A DNA stretch of 59,350 bases from Enemella dayhoffiae (GTDB lineage Bacteria; Actinomycetota; Actinomycetes; Propionibacteriales; Propionibacteriaceae), in NCBI RefSeq assembly GCF_002250625.1, contig NZ_NMVQ01000010.1, positions 1 through 59,350 of the forward strand. The letters are read 5' to 3'. A program made the translations under genes and the position numbers. Numbering within the stretch: the first letter of the stretch is position 1; each line of letters begins with the position of its first letter. The notes under the pieces are model-generated. The model made no database searches and was not told the DNA's origin. It worked only from the letters and a program-made list of their open reading frames with translations. This document shows positions 26,338-34,384 of this stretch, piece by piece.

Positions 26338-27336
26338 ATGTCATCCTCCGCGCCCGTTCGGCTGATGCTGCTGGACACCGCCAGCCTCTATTTCCGTGCC
26401 TTCCATGGGTTGCCGGACAGCATCCGCACCCCCGACGGTCGGCCGGTGAACGCGGTGCGCGGGTTGCTCGACTTCATCGCGCGGCTGGTGACCGATCACT
26501 CCCCCAGTCACCTGGCCGCCTGCTGGGACAACGACTGGCGGCCGCAGTGGCGGGTCGACCTGCTGGCCAGCTACAAGACCCACCGCGTGGCTGAACCTGC
26601 TCCGCTGGCCGAGCGAGCGGAGCGAGCCGAACCCTCCGTGATCGGCGCCGGCGGGGTCGGCGCCGACTCGGGGGTGGCCGAGGAGTCCCCCGACGGGCTG
26701 AGCCACCAGGTGCCGTGGATCGTGGACACGCTGACCGCGCTGGGCGTCGCGATCGTCGGTGCCGACGGTTTCGAGGCCGATGACGTGATCGCTTCGCTGG
26801 CCGCCCAGACCGAGGTGCCGTGCGACGTGGTCACCGGCGACCGGGATCTGTTCCAGCTGGTCGACGACGCGCAGGGCGCACGCATCCTCTACACCGCCCG
26901 CGGCATGTCCAACCTGCAGCTGGTCGACAACGCCTGGGTGCAGCAGAAGTACGGGATCTCCGCGCGGCACTATGCCGACTTCGCCGCCCTGCGCGGGGAC
27001 ACCTCCGACGGGATCCCCGGAGTGCCGGGCATCGGCGAGAAGACCGCGGCCGGCCTGGTCAACGCGTTCGGCGACCTGGAGTCGATGATCGAGGCGGCGC
27101 TCGACCCGGACAGCGCGATGACCGGGACCCAGCGCAAGCGGTTCGACCAGGCGGCGGACTACCTGGCGGTGGCGGGCGAGGTGGTGCGGGTACGCCGGGA
27201 TCTCGACCTCGGCGTACGGCTGCCCGACCTGCAGCTGCCCACCCGACCGGCCGACCCGGAACGGTTCGCCGAGCTGACCGAACGGCTCGCGCTGGGCTCC
27301 AGCGCCGAACGGGTGCTGGCCGCGCTCGGCCGTTGA
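26338..27336 (+). CDS. 5'-3' exonuclease (PolA-type N-terminal nuclease family)
   Basis: The 332-residue protein has the FEN/PolA exonuclease motifs MLLDTASLYFRAF, DSIRTPDGRPVNAVRG, GFEADDVIASLA, VVTGDRDLFQLV and the H3TH region GDTSDGIPGVPGIGEKTAAGLV. It would cut flaps or degrade DNA from 5' ends. Between THRV (about residue 83) and QVPWIV (about residue 122) there is an extra Ala/Glu/Gly-rich insert. Within this insert the DNA contains an 8-bp inverted repeat. The reading frame is kept, so the enzyme is probably active. Confidence 0.9.
   Translation: MSSSAPVRLMLLDTASLYFRAFHGLPDSIRTPDGRPVNAVRGLLDFIARLVTDHSPSHLAACWDNDWRPQWRVDLLASYKTHRVAEPAPLAERAERAEPSVIGAGGVGADSGVAEESPDGLSHQVPWIVDTLTALGVAIVGADGFEADDVIASLAAQTEVPCDVVTGDRDLFQLVDDAQGARILYTARGMSNLQLVDNAWVQQKYGISARHYADFAALRGDTSDGIPGVPGIGEKTAAGLVNAFGDLESMIEAALDPDSAMTGTQRKRFDQAADYLAVAGEVVRVRRDLDLGVRLPDLQLPTRPADPERFAELTERLALGSSAERVLAALGR
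26599..26623. repeat. Inverted repeat inside the exonuclease gene
   Basis: GCTCCGCT (26599-26606) and AGCGGAGC (26616-26623) form an 8-bp stem with a 9-base loop. It encodes the Glu/Arg/Ala-rich insert and shares the GCTCCGCT core with the hairpin loop at 18303-18315, suggesting a repeat element inserted in frame. Confidence 0.5.
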
Positions 27337-27349
27337 CCCGAAAATGTTG

Positions 27350-27378
27350 CTGACAGTTTGACGACCCGCAACTATTCT
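27350..27378 (+). promoter_or_regulatory. Predicted sigma-70-type promoter for the small ORF and HNH gene
   Basis: CTGACA (27350-27355) and TATTCT (27373-27378) are separated by 17 bases and lie in an AT-rich patch just downstream of the exonuclease stop. This would start transcription about 65 bases upstream of the small ORF at 27451. Confidence 0.5.
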
Positions 27379-27450
27379 GTTCCCGGACCACCACCCGCGC
27401 CGCGGGACACTGGTCCGCGACCGACAACGACCGGGAAGGAGGAGCAAACG

Positions 27451-27546
27451 ATGATCGTGACCATCAGCCATGAGTGGCCGCACGAGACGGGCGTGCTCGC
27501 TCGTCCCTGTCTGCGTCGCCGCACCATCGACGGCTGTCCAGGCTGA
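27451..27546 (+). CDS. 31-residue small ORF (possible leader peptide)
   Basis: ATG 27451 follows a very strong Shine-Dalgarno (GAAGGAGGAG) at a good distance and encodes a 31-residue peptide starting MIVTISHEWPHETG with two cysteines and an RRR cluster. No known family was recognised. It lies between a predicted promoter and a rho-independent terminator at 27577, with an HNH gene downstream. It could be a leader peptide for attenuation or a free-standing small protein; this choice is not settled by sequence. Confidence 0.5.
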   Translation: MIVTISHEWPHETGVLARPCLRRRTIDGCPG

Positions 27547-27576
27547 GCCGCGGGTTCTCCCGGCCCGGCCTGTGTC

Positions 27577-27612
27577 AACCGTCCTGCGTGTGCGTGGGAC
27601 GGTTTTTGTTTG
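27577..27612 (+). terminator. Rho-independent terminator after the 31-residue ORF
   Basis: AACCGTCC (27577-27584) pairs with GGACGGTT (27597-27604), followed by TTTTTGTTT. It is the clearest intrinsic terminator in the window and sits 54 bases before the HNH gene start, so it could act as an attenuator. Confidence 0.8.
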
Positions 27613-27657
27613 TCCACAGGATTTGCTGAAGTTCGAGCCGCTACGGGAGGAGGAACC

Positions 27658-28098
27658 ATGAGCGGAGTACTGGTCCTGAACGCCGACAACACGGCCTTGC
27701 ACACCGTGTCGGTGAAGCACGCGATCGGCATGCTGGTGCGTGAGGTGGCGATCGTCGAGGAGGCCCGGGAGGGCCACCTGATCGGCCCCTACCCCTGGCC
27801 GCTGGTGCTCCGCCTGGTGCGTTACGTGAAGACCGCCTTCCTGTACGCCCGCCCGCCGGGGTGGACCAAGCGCGGCGTGCTCAAGCGGGACCGGCACAGC
27901 TGCGCCTACTGCGGCGGGTACGCCGACACCGTCGACCACCTGGTGCCCCAGTCCCGGGGCGGGCCGAACTCGTGGTTGAACACGGTCGCGGCGTGCAGCC
28001 CGTGCAACCTCAACAAGGCCAACCGGACCCCGAAGGAGGCCGGTCTGGTCCTGCGGTACCAGCCGCACGTGCCCACCCGCGTGCAGCTGGTGCGCTGA
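27658..28098 (+). CDS. HNH endonuclease family protein
   Basis: The 146-residue protein has a C-terminal treble-clef HNH domain: CAYCGGYADTVDHLVPQSRGGPNSWLNTVAACSPCNLNKANRTP, containing two CxxC zinc knuckles and the D-H catalytic pair. The N-terminal 70 residues (VLVLNADNTALHTVSVKHAIGMLV) are typical of the widespread actinobacterial HNH family without a linked methylase. The ATG has a strong GGAGGAGG Shine-Dalgarno. Its biological target is unknown; a housekeeping DNA repair or host-defence role is possible. Confidence 0.9.
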   Translation: MSGVLVLNADNTALHTVSVKHAIGMLVREVAIVEEAREGHLIGPYPWPLVLRLVRYVKTAFLYARPPGWTKRGVLKRDRHSCAYCGGYADTVDHLVPQSRGGPNSWLNTVAACSPCNLNKANRTPKEAGLVLRYQPHVPTRVQLVR

Positions 28099-28123
28099 GC
28101 GGTGGGGTTCGGGGTGGGTGGGC

Positions 28124-28423
28124 TCAGGCCCGCTCGTCCCGGCCCTCACCGTCCTCCAGTTCGCGCCGATCGCGCCGCTTCTTCTTGCGGCTTTCACCCT
28201 CGTCCTCGTCTTCGTCCTCGCCGTCGGTGAGGCCGCAATACTTGGCCAGGGCGCCGCTGGCGCCGGCGAGGAAGAAGGCGGTCCACCAGAAACCGCCGCC
28301 GAGGATCACCAGCATGGCGGCGTACGCCCCCCACATCACCGCCATCGCGACCAGGAAGGTGTTCAGACGCCGCTCGGGGCGCTGGACCGCGGCGGAGCCG
28401 GCCGTCGGGGTCGGTCGGTCCAT
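28124..28423 (-). CDS. Small two-helix membrane protein with acidic/basic tail
   Basis: The 99-residue product has two hydrophobic segments (NTFLVAMAVMWGAYAAMLVIL and FWWTAFFLAGASGALAKYCGL) and a highly charged tail alternating DEDEDEGE and KKKRRDRRE. It is not matched to a known function. ATG 28423 is chosen; GTG 28432 is in frame upstream. It lies downstream of the met cluster and in the same direction as metW, 30 bases away. Confidence 0.6.
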   Translation of the reverse strand: MDRPTPTAGSAAVQRPERRLNTFLVAMAVMWGAYAAMLVILGGGFWWTAFFLAGASGALAKYCGLTDGEDEDEDEGESRKKKRRDRRELEDGEGRDERA

Positions 28424-28453
28424 GGCGCTCACCCACCCATTTTGAGCGACCGC

Positions 28454-29071
28454 TCAGGATCGTTGGTCGGGGCGCGGGCGGGTGAGCACGTACACCGCGG
28501 AGCCGGCCAACAGGTTCGCCGTCCGCGGAAAGCGGACCGGCCGTTGATCATCACCGAGCGGAATCCGTTGCTCCACAGCGAATCCGACGTCGGCGAAGAA
28601 GTCCTCCAGGTCGGCCAGCGTGGTGTAGCGCACGTTCGGGCTGTCGTACCAGGTGTAGGGCAGGTCCTTCGAGATCGGCATCCGACCGCGCAGCACCGAC
28701 ACGCGGTTGCGCCACCAGCCGAAGTTGGGCACCGACACGATGCACCGCTGACCGATCCGCCCCATCTGCGGCAGCAGTCGGCCGGGGTGGCGTACCGCCT
28801 GGATCGTGCGGGAGAGCACGACGGTGTCATAGGTCCCGTCGGCAAACTGGCCCATGTCGGTGTCGATGTCCAGCTCGATCACCGGCACGCCGCGGCGGAT
28901 CGCCCGCAGCACCTGCTCGTCGTCGCTGTCCACCCCGGTCCCGGTGCACCTCTTGTGGTCCATCAGGTGCCGCAGCAGATCGCCCTGGCCGCAGCCGAGG
29001 TCCAGCACCCGCGAGCCGGCCGGGATCAGATCCGCCACCAGCGCCAGGTCGGCGCGCAGCCCGGGACTCAT
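28454..29071 (-). CDS. metW: Methionine biosynthesis protein MetW
   Basis: The 205-residue class I methyltransferase-like protein has motif I VLDLGCGQGDLL and the MetW hallmarks GVDSDDEQVLRAIRRGVPV, DTVVLSRTIQAVRHP and VSVPNFGWWRNRV. MetW often accompanies MetX and enables homoserine O-acylation in proteobacteria. ATG 29071 overlaps the metX stop (ATGA), so it is co-translated with metX. Confidence 0.93.
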   Translation of the reverse strand: MSPGLRADLALVADLIPAGSRVLDLGCGQGDLLRHLMDHKRCTGTGVDSDDEQVLRAIRRGVPVIELDIDTDMGQFADGTYDTVVLSRTIQAVRHPGRLLPQMGRIGQRCIVSVPNFGWWRNRVSVLRGRMPISKDLPYTWYDSPNVRYTTLADLEDFFADVGFAVEQRIPLGDDQRPVRFPRTANLLAGSAVYVLTRPRPDQRS

Positions 29072-30225
29072 CGCAGCGCCTCCTCGCGGGCCCGTTCGAG
29101 GAAGGCGCGCACGGTGGCGTGGTAGGCGGGAATCTCGAGCAGGAAGGAGTCGTGGCCCCACGGTGAGCTGATCTCGCGGAACGTGGTGGCACAGCCGGAC
29201 TGTTCCAACCGGGTGGCGATCCGCCGGGAGTGGGTGGTGTCGAAGCGCCAGTCGGAGTCGAACGACAACACGCAGAACCGGGTGCCGGCGGCGCGCACGT
29301 GGCCCAGTTCGGCATATTCGGAGAACGGGTCGAAATAGTCCATCACCCGGGTCAGGTAGAGGTAGCTGAGCGCGTCGAACCGGTTCAGGAAGGTCTCCCC
29401 CTGGTGGTTGAGGTAGCTCTCCACCTCGAAGTCCACCCCGAATCCGTGCCGTGGGGTGGTCGAGTCCTGGAAGCGGCGGCCGAACTTCTCCGCCATCGCC
29501 TCCTCGGACAGGTAGGTGATGTGCGCCATCATCCGCGCGATGGACAACCCCACCTCGGGCAGGGTCCCCTCGTCCAGGTAGTGACCGGCGCGGAAGCCGG
29601 TGTCCCGCATGATCGCCTCGCGCGCCACCGCCGAGAAGGCGATGTTCTGCGCCGACAGCCGGCTGGAGGCCGCGATGATCACCGCGTTGCGCACCTGCTC
29701 GGGGTGTGCCAGCGCCCACTGCAGCACCTGCATCCCACCCAGCGATCCGCCGACCACGGCGGTCAGCGTCTGCACCCCGAGGTGGGTCAGCAGGGCGCGG
29801 TGCACGGCCACGAAGTCGCTCATCTGCAGCAGCGGGAAGTCCAACCCGTATGCCCGGCCGGTCTCGGGGTTCACCGAGGCCGGCCCCGTGCTGCCCTGGC
29901 AACCGCCGAGCAGGTTGGGGCAGATCACGAAGAAGTGGTCGGTGTCGACGGGCCGGCCGGGGCCGATCAGGTTGTCCCACCAGCCCGGTTTGGTGGCCCC
30001 CTCATGCACCCCGGCGGCGTGGGCGTCCCCGGTCAGGGCGTGGCAGATGAACACGGCGTTGCTGGCGTCGGCGTTCAGGGTGCCGTAGGTCTCGTAGGCG
30101 ATGTCGACCTCGGCGAGGGTGGCGCCGCTGCTCAACCGCAGCGGGTTGTCGGCGTCGAACAGGCGTACCCGTTCGGTGCGCACCTGCCCGACACCACCAG
30201 CATTCAGCGGATCAGTCGGTGCCAC
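29068..30225 (-). CDS. metX: Homoserine O-acetyltransferase MetX
   Basis: The 385-residue alpha/beta hydrolase-fold enzyme has the oxyanion context NAVFICHALTGDAHAAG and the nucleophile elbow GGSLGGMQVLQWA. The catalytic Asp lies in LSFDSDWRF and the His in the SPWGHDSFLLE segment. It activates homoserine for direct sulfhydrylation to methionine. GTG 30225 is chosen; it overlaps the metY end by 14 bases. The order metY-metX-metW, all overlapping or close, indicates a single methionine operon. Confidence 0.95.
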   Translation of the reverse strand: MAPTDPLNAGGVGQVRTERVRLFDADNPLRLSSGATLAEVDIAYETYGTLNADASNAVFICHALTGDAHAAGVHEGATKPGWWDNLIGPGRPVDTDHFFVICPNLLGGCQGSTGPASVNPETGRAYGLDFPLLQMSDFVAVHRALLTHLGVQTLTAVVGGSLGGMQVLQWALAHPEQVRNAVIIAASSRLSAQNIAFSAVAREAIMRDTGFRAGHYLDEGTLPEVGLSIARMMAHITYLSEEAMAEKFGRRFQDSTTPRHGFGVDFEVESYLNHQGETFLNRFDALSYLYLTRVMDYFDPFSEYAELGHVRAAGTRFCVLSFDSDWRFDTTHSRRIATRLEQSGCATTFREISSPWGHDSFLLEIPAYHATVRAFLERAREEALR

Positions 30226-31528
30226 CGGTCGCCTTGGCCAGGGCCTGGTCGAGGTCGGCGATCAGGTCGTCAACGTGCTCGATGCCGATCGACAGCCGCA
30301 CCATGTCCGCCGGTACGCCGGCCGCCTCCAGCTCGGTCTCGGTGAGCTGGGAGTGCGTGGTGGACGCGTTGTGGATGGCCAGCGACTTGGCGTCACCGAT
30401 GTTGGCCAGGTGGGAGAACAGCTCCAATGCCTCGACGAACCTCGACCCGGCGGCCCGCCCGGCGCGCAGCCCGAACGAGATCAGCCCGGAATAGCCGTGG
30501 CCGGTGAACATCCGGTCGGCGACCTCCTTGTAGGGGCTGTCCGACAGGCCCGGATAGTTCACCCACGCCACCTCCGGGTGGTCCTTCAGATGCTTCGCCA
30601 CGGCGAGCGCGTTCTCGCTGTGCCGCTCCATCCGCACGTGCAGCGATTCCAACCCCTGCAGGAACAGCCACGAGTTGAGAGGGGCAAGGGTGGCCCCGGT
30701 GTTGCGCAGCAGCACGGTACGCGCGCGGATGATGTACGCCGCCTCGCCGACCGCGTCGGTCCACACCACGCCGTGGTAGGCGCCGTCGGGTCCGGTGAGG
30801 CCGGGGAAACGGTCGCTGTGCGCCGCCCAGTCGAACCGGCCGGAGTCGACGATCACCCCGCCCATCGAGGTGCCGTGCCCGCCGATGTACTTGGTGGCGG
30901 CGTGCACGGCGATGTCAACGCCGTGCTCGAACACCCGGCACAGGTGCGGGGTGGTCGCGGTGTTGTCCACGATGAACGGCAGCCCCTGGGCGTGGGCGGC
31001 GGCGGCCCAGGCGTCGAGGTCGAGCACGTTCACCTTCGGGTTGCCGAGGGTCTCCCCGAACACGAGCCGGGTCTTCTCATCGACCTGGGCGGCGAGCTCC
31101 TCGGGCTTCTCGGGGTCGACGAAGCGGACCTCGATGCCATACTGCGGCAGGGTGTGCGCGAACAGCGCGAAGGTGCCGCCATAGAGGGTGGAGACGGCGA
31201 CGATGTTGTCCCCGGCATAGCAGAGGTTGAGCACCGCGTAGGTGACCGCCGCCGCACCGGAGGCCGTGGCCAGCGCTCCCACTCCCCCTTCCAGGGCGGT
31301 GATCCGCTCCTCGAACACCGAGGTGGTCGGGTTCATGATCCGGGTGTAGATGTTGCCCGGCGTCTTCAGCGCGAACAGGTCGGCGGCGTGCTCGGTGTCA
31401 TCGAACACGTACGACGTGGTCTGGTAGATCGGCACGGCCCGGGCATTGGTGGCGCTGTCGGCCTCCTCCTGCCCGGCGTGGACCATCAACGTCTCCGGCC
31501 GATACGCGGCATTCTCGGTCTCAGACAT
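30212..31528 (-). CDS. metY: O-acetylhomoserine aminocarboxypropyltransferase MetY
   Basis: The 438-residue PLP enzyme of the Cys/Met metabolism family starts with YRPETLMVHAGQE and PIYQTTSYVFDDTEHAADLF. The PLP-binding lysine lies in DIAVHAATKYIGGHGTSMGG. It converts O-acetylhomoserine and sulfide into homocysteine. It is the first gene of the met operon. The 48-base gap to the divergent or upstream gene is too short for a SAM riboswitch. Confidence 0.94.
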   Translation of the reverse strand: MSETENAAYRPETLMVHAGQEEADSATNARAVPIYQTTSYVFDDTEHAADLFALKTPGNIYTRIMNPTTSVFEERITALEGGVGALATASGAAAVTYAVLNLCYAGDNIVAVSTLYGGTFALFAHTLPQYGIEVRFVDPEKPEELAAQVDEKTRLVFGETLGNPKVNVLDLDAWAAAAHAQGLPFIVDNTATTPHLCRVFEHGVDIAVHAATKYIGGHGTSMGGVIVDSGRFDWAAHSDRFPGLTGPDGAYHGVVWTDAVGEAAYIIRARTVLLRNTGATLAPLNSWLFLQGLESLHVRMERHSENALAVAKHLKDHPEVAWVNYPGLSDSPYKEVADRMFTGHGYSGLISFGLRAGRAAGSRFVEALELFSHLANIGDAKSLAIHNASTTHSQLTETELEAAGVPADMVRLSIGIEHVDDLIADLDQALAKATGGTD

Positions 31529-31576
31529 GGCAAAACCCTACCCGTGCTCGACCGCCCTCCAGGGCCTGTCCATCTC

Positions 31577-32206
31577 CTACGTTCCCCGAATGGCTGACCA
31601 GGCGGAGCAATGGTCCGCGTGTCGAGGGGAAACCCCCGCACCCCCACCCAGCGCCAACCGCCCGAGCACCTCATAGCGCGACCGTCCCGACGCCCCTTGG
31701 CGCAGGTGACTCTGCACCACCACGAGCTCCTCGGCGGTGAACTCGAAGGAACCGAACGATTCGATCACCCGCAGCCATTTCGTCGCCTCGAACCGTCGGC
31801 GGGCCCGGGCCAGGGTCAGGTGTGGCGTGAACCGGGTCCCGTCCGGCTCCGCCCCGACCAGACTGGCCGCGGCGCGGCCGTTGCGGCTCAGCACGGCGAG
31901 CTCCTCGCGGCCCTGGGCGACGTCGAGATAGAGCACCCGCACCGCGAACGGGTCCGGGAAGCAGCCGGCGCCGCCGAGGCGTACCCGGAACGGATTGACG
32001 CGACCCGCCACCTCGGTCAGTCGTTCCAGCAGCGGCTCGACGCTGCGCTCGGGGCAGTCGTCGACGAACAGCGTGGTCAGGTGCCACTGTTCGGGGAACA
32101 CCCAGGCCAGGCGGGTGTCCACCTCCCGGCGGGGTGCGATGTATTCCTCCAATCGGTCAACGACGTGCGGCGGGGGGAAGATTGCCGCGAAGATTCGGTT
32201 GGTCAT
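31577..32206 (-). CDS. thpR: RNA 2',3'-cyclic phosphodiesterase (ThpR/LigT family)
   Basis: The 209-residue protein has the two HxTx motifs of the 2H phosphoesterase superfamily: HLTT (in PEQWHLTTLFV) and HLTL (in FTPHLTLARAR), about 90 residues apart. It starts MTNRIFAAIFPPPHVVDRL, typical of ThpR. It opens 2',3'-cyclic RNA ends. It is divergent from the DNA ligase gene, with 45 bases between starts. The C-terminal tail after ALGGGAG lacks conservation. Confidence 0.88.
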   Translation of the reverse strand: MTNRIFAAIFPPPHVVDRLEEYIAPRREVDTRLAWVFPEQWHLTTLFVDDCPERSVEPLLERLTEVAGRVNPFRVRLGGAGCFPDPFAVRVLYLDVAQGREELAVLSRNGRAAASLVGAEPDGTRFTPHLTLARARRRFEATKWLRVIESFGSFEFTAEELVVVQSHLRQGASGRSRYEVLGRLALGGGAGVSPRHADHCSAWSAIRGT

Positions 32207-32251
32207 GGTTCGATGATCGCAGGCCAGACCGTCCTCGCGCGAAGGAGAATC

Positions 32252-33313
32252 ATGGTGCTGCCGCTGCAACCGCCGGTGAAGCCGATGCTGGCGAAGTCGG
32301 TGCCGAACATCCCCGCCGACCGGTGGTATGAGCCGAAGTGGGACGGGTTCCGCTCGATCGTGTTCGTCGACGGTGGCGAGGTCGTGCTGGGCAGCCGCAA
32401 CGAGAAGCCGTTGACCCGCTATTTTCCCGAACTGGTTGCCACGCTGACCGAGCAGCTGGCCGTGCCGTGTGTGCTGGACGGCGAGATCGTCGTGGTCGAC
32501 CCGTCCGCCGGCCGGCTTGAGTTCGAGGTGCTGCAGCAGCGGATCCACCCTGCGGTCAGCCGGATCACCAAGCTGTCACAGGAAACCCCGGCCAGCTTCG
32601 TCGCGTTCGACCTGCTGGCGTTGGGCGATCGCGACCTGTCCGCGGAACCGTTCCGGGTACGCCGCAAGCTGCTGGCCGAGCTGTTCGCCGACCTGCGCCC
32701 GCCGCTGCACCTGACACCGTTGACCACCGATCTGGACGAGGGCCAGCGCTGGTTCGACACGTTCGAGGGGGCGGGGTTGGACGGGGTGATCGCCAAGGAC
32801 CCGGAGCAGGCGTACCAGCCGGACAAGCGGGTGATGGCCAAGATCAAGCACGTGCGCACCGCGGACTGCGTGGTCGCCGGCTATCGCACCCACAAGAACG
32901 ATCCGGAAGGGATCGGCTCGCTGCTGCTCGGGGTCTACGACGAAGACGGCAACCTGCACTCGCTGGGGGTGATCGGCTCCTTCCCGGCCGCACGACGCAA
33001 GGAGTTGTACGCCGAGCTGCAGCCCCTGGTGTGCGATTTCAGCGACCACCCGTGGGCGTGGGCGGCCGAGATGGCGACGCGTACGCCGCGCTCCGGTGAG
33101 GGGTCGCGCTGGAACAACGGCAAGGACCTGTCCTTCACCCCGCTGCGACCCGAGCTGGTGGTGGAGGCGAAATACGACTATCTGGAAGGGAAACGCTTCC
33201 GGCACACCGCCCAGTTCGTGCGCTGGCGGCCGGACCGCGATCCGAAGTCGTGCACGTTCGACCAGCTGGAGCAGCCGGTGAAGTTCGACCTCGCCGACGT
33301 GCTCGGTGCCTGA
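32252..33313 (+). CDS. ligC: ATP-dependent DNA ligase, LigC type
   Basis: The 353-residue protein carries the ligase nucleotidyltransferase motif I EPKWDGFRSIV with the adenylated lysine, motif III LDGEIVVVD, motif IV GLDGVIAKD and motif V MAKIKHVRTADCVVAGY, followed by an OB-fold domain. Its length fits mycobacterial LigC, involved in end-joining or base excision repair. ATG 32252 has the GAAGGAG Shine-Dalgarno. Its stop overlaps the start of a pyrimidine-dimer glycosylase-like gene. Confidence 0.93.
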   Translation: MVLPLQPPVKPMLAKSVPNIPADRWYEPKWDGFRSIVFVDGGEVVLGSRNEKPLTRYFPELVATLTEQLAVPCVLDGEIVVVDPSAGRLEFEVLQQRIHPAVSRITKLSQETPASFVAFDLLALGDRDLSAEPFRVRRKLLAELFADLRPPLHLTPLTTDLDEGQRWFDTFEGAGLDGVIAKDPEQAYQPDKRVMAKIKHVRTADCVVAGYRTHKNDPEGIGSLLLGVYDEDGNLHSLGVIGSFPAARRKELYAELQPLVCDFSDHPWAWAAEMATRTPRSGEGSRWNNGKDLSFTPLRPELVVEAKYDYLEGKRFRHTAQFVRWRPDRDPKSCTFDQLEQPVKFDLADVLGA

Positions 33314-33741
33314 TGCGCGTCTGGTCCCTGCACCCCGGCCTGCTCGATCGCGCCGGCCTGATCGCCTGCTGGCGGGAAACCCTGCTGGCGCAGGCGGTTC
33401 TGGCCGGGCGGACCCGCGGTTATCGCAACCACCCCCAGCTGATCCGGTTTCGCGCCACCGACGATCCGGTGGCGGCGATCGGCGTCTATCTGACCGGGCT
33501 CGCCGACGAGGCGGACCGTCGCGGCTACCGGTTCGACCGGAGCCGAATCGACCGCCCCGGGCCGGTGGCCAACACCCTTGAGGTCACCGCCGGCCAGCTC
33601 GCCTTCGAGGCCGAGCACCTGCACGCCAAGCTCGGCGTACGATCCCCGGAAACCGTGCGAGCGAACGAATCACGGGCCCTCGAACCGCATCCGCTGTTCC
33701 TGGTCGTGCCGGGACCGATCGCCGCCTGGGAACGCCCCTGA
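33313..33741 (+). CDS. Pyrimidine dimer DNA glycosylase/endonuclease V-like protein
   Basis: The 142-residue protein begins MRVWSLHPGLLDRAGLIACWRETLLAQAVLAGRTRGYRNHPQLIRF, a signature of the bacterial pyrimidine-dimer glycosylase-like family related to T4 endonuclease V. A TGATG overlap with ligC suggests coupled translation, which makes sense for excision and ligation. Activity on UV lesions is inferred from the family and is not proved. Confidence 0.8.
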   Translation: MRVWSLHPGLLDRAGLIACWRETLLAQAVLAGRTRGYRNHPQLIRFRATDDPVAAIGVYLTGLADEADRRGYRFDRSRIDRPGPVANTLEVTAGQLAFEAEHLHAKLGVRSPETVRANESRALEPHPLFLVVPGPIAAWERP

Positions 33742-33757
33742 TCGGGTTGCCCCTGGG

Positions 33758-34312
33758 TCAGTTCTGCTCGCAGGCCACGCCGTCACCGTCGGCGTCCCGC
33801 GCGGGATTGACGTTGTAGACGTCGTCGTTCACCACGAACGCGGGCTGCACCTTCTTGGGCTTCCCACTCGTCAGGTCCACGCCGCCCCTGCGCGCGACCC
33901 CGTGCGGGTAGTCCTTGCGCAGATCCTCGCAGTTCTTGTAGACCTTCGCGCCGCCGGTGACCGCCTGCGGCTCCGATTCAGTGCTGGGAGCCTTCGACGG
34001 GGTGGATCTGGTCGCGGTGGCCGACGGGGCGGGGGTCCGCGAAGGCGCCGGCGTCGTCCGCGTGGGAGAAGCCGTCGTCCGCGTGGGGGTCGGCCGGGTG
34101 GAGGTTGGCGGAGCGGCCTGGGTGGTCGCCGCTGGTGGCGGGGGGATCGGGGCCGTGCTCGTCGGCGCGACGGCGGCGGGCTGGGTGGCGTTGGCGATCG
34201 GCGCCGCGACCGGAGCCGGTGCGGAGGTGGGTGCGGTGGGGCCGCAGCCGGTGGCCAGTCCCGCCAGCATCAGCGCTGATCCGGCCAACAGCCGGCGGTG
34301 TCGTGAGGGCAT
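33758..34312 (-). CDS. Lipoprotein with Thr/Pro-rich linker and Excalibur calcium-binding domain
   Basis: The 184-residue product has a lipoprotein signal with lipobox L-A-T-G-C at residues 19-23. A long Pro/Thr/Ala/Ser linker follows (about residues 25-115) and it ends with an Excalibur domain (YKNCEDLRKDYPHGVARR ... NPARDADGDGVACEQN). The DADGDGVACE calcium-loop motif is diagnostic. The protein would be cell-surface exposed. It is convergent with the glycosylase gene. Function is unknown beyond surface or wall association. Confidence 0.85.
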   Translation of the reverse strand: MPSRHRRLLAGSALMLAGLATGCGPTAPTSAPAPVAAPIANATQPAAVAPTSTAPIPPPPAATTQAAPPTSTRPTPTRTTASPTRTTPAPSRTPAPSATATRSTPSKAPSTESEPQAVTGGAKVYKNCEDLRKDYPHGVARRGGVDLTSGKPKKVQPAFVVNDDVYNVNPARDADGDGVACEQN

Positions 34313-34384
34313 GGGATGAAGGTAGAACCAGGGCCCGGGCGGCGCCGCCGAGTGACCCAATCGTTACCAACTAGACTGAGCGAC

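Noticed and set aside
31529-31576. SAM riboswitch upstream of metY
   Set aside because: The gap between metY and the neighbouring gene is 48 bases, too short for a SAM-binding leader.
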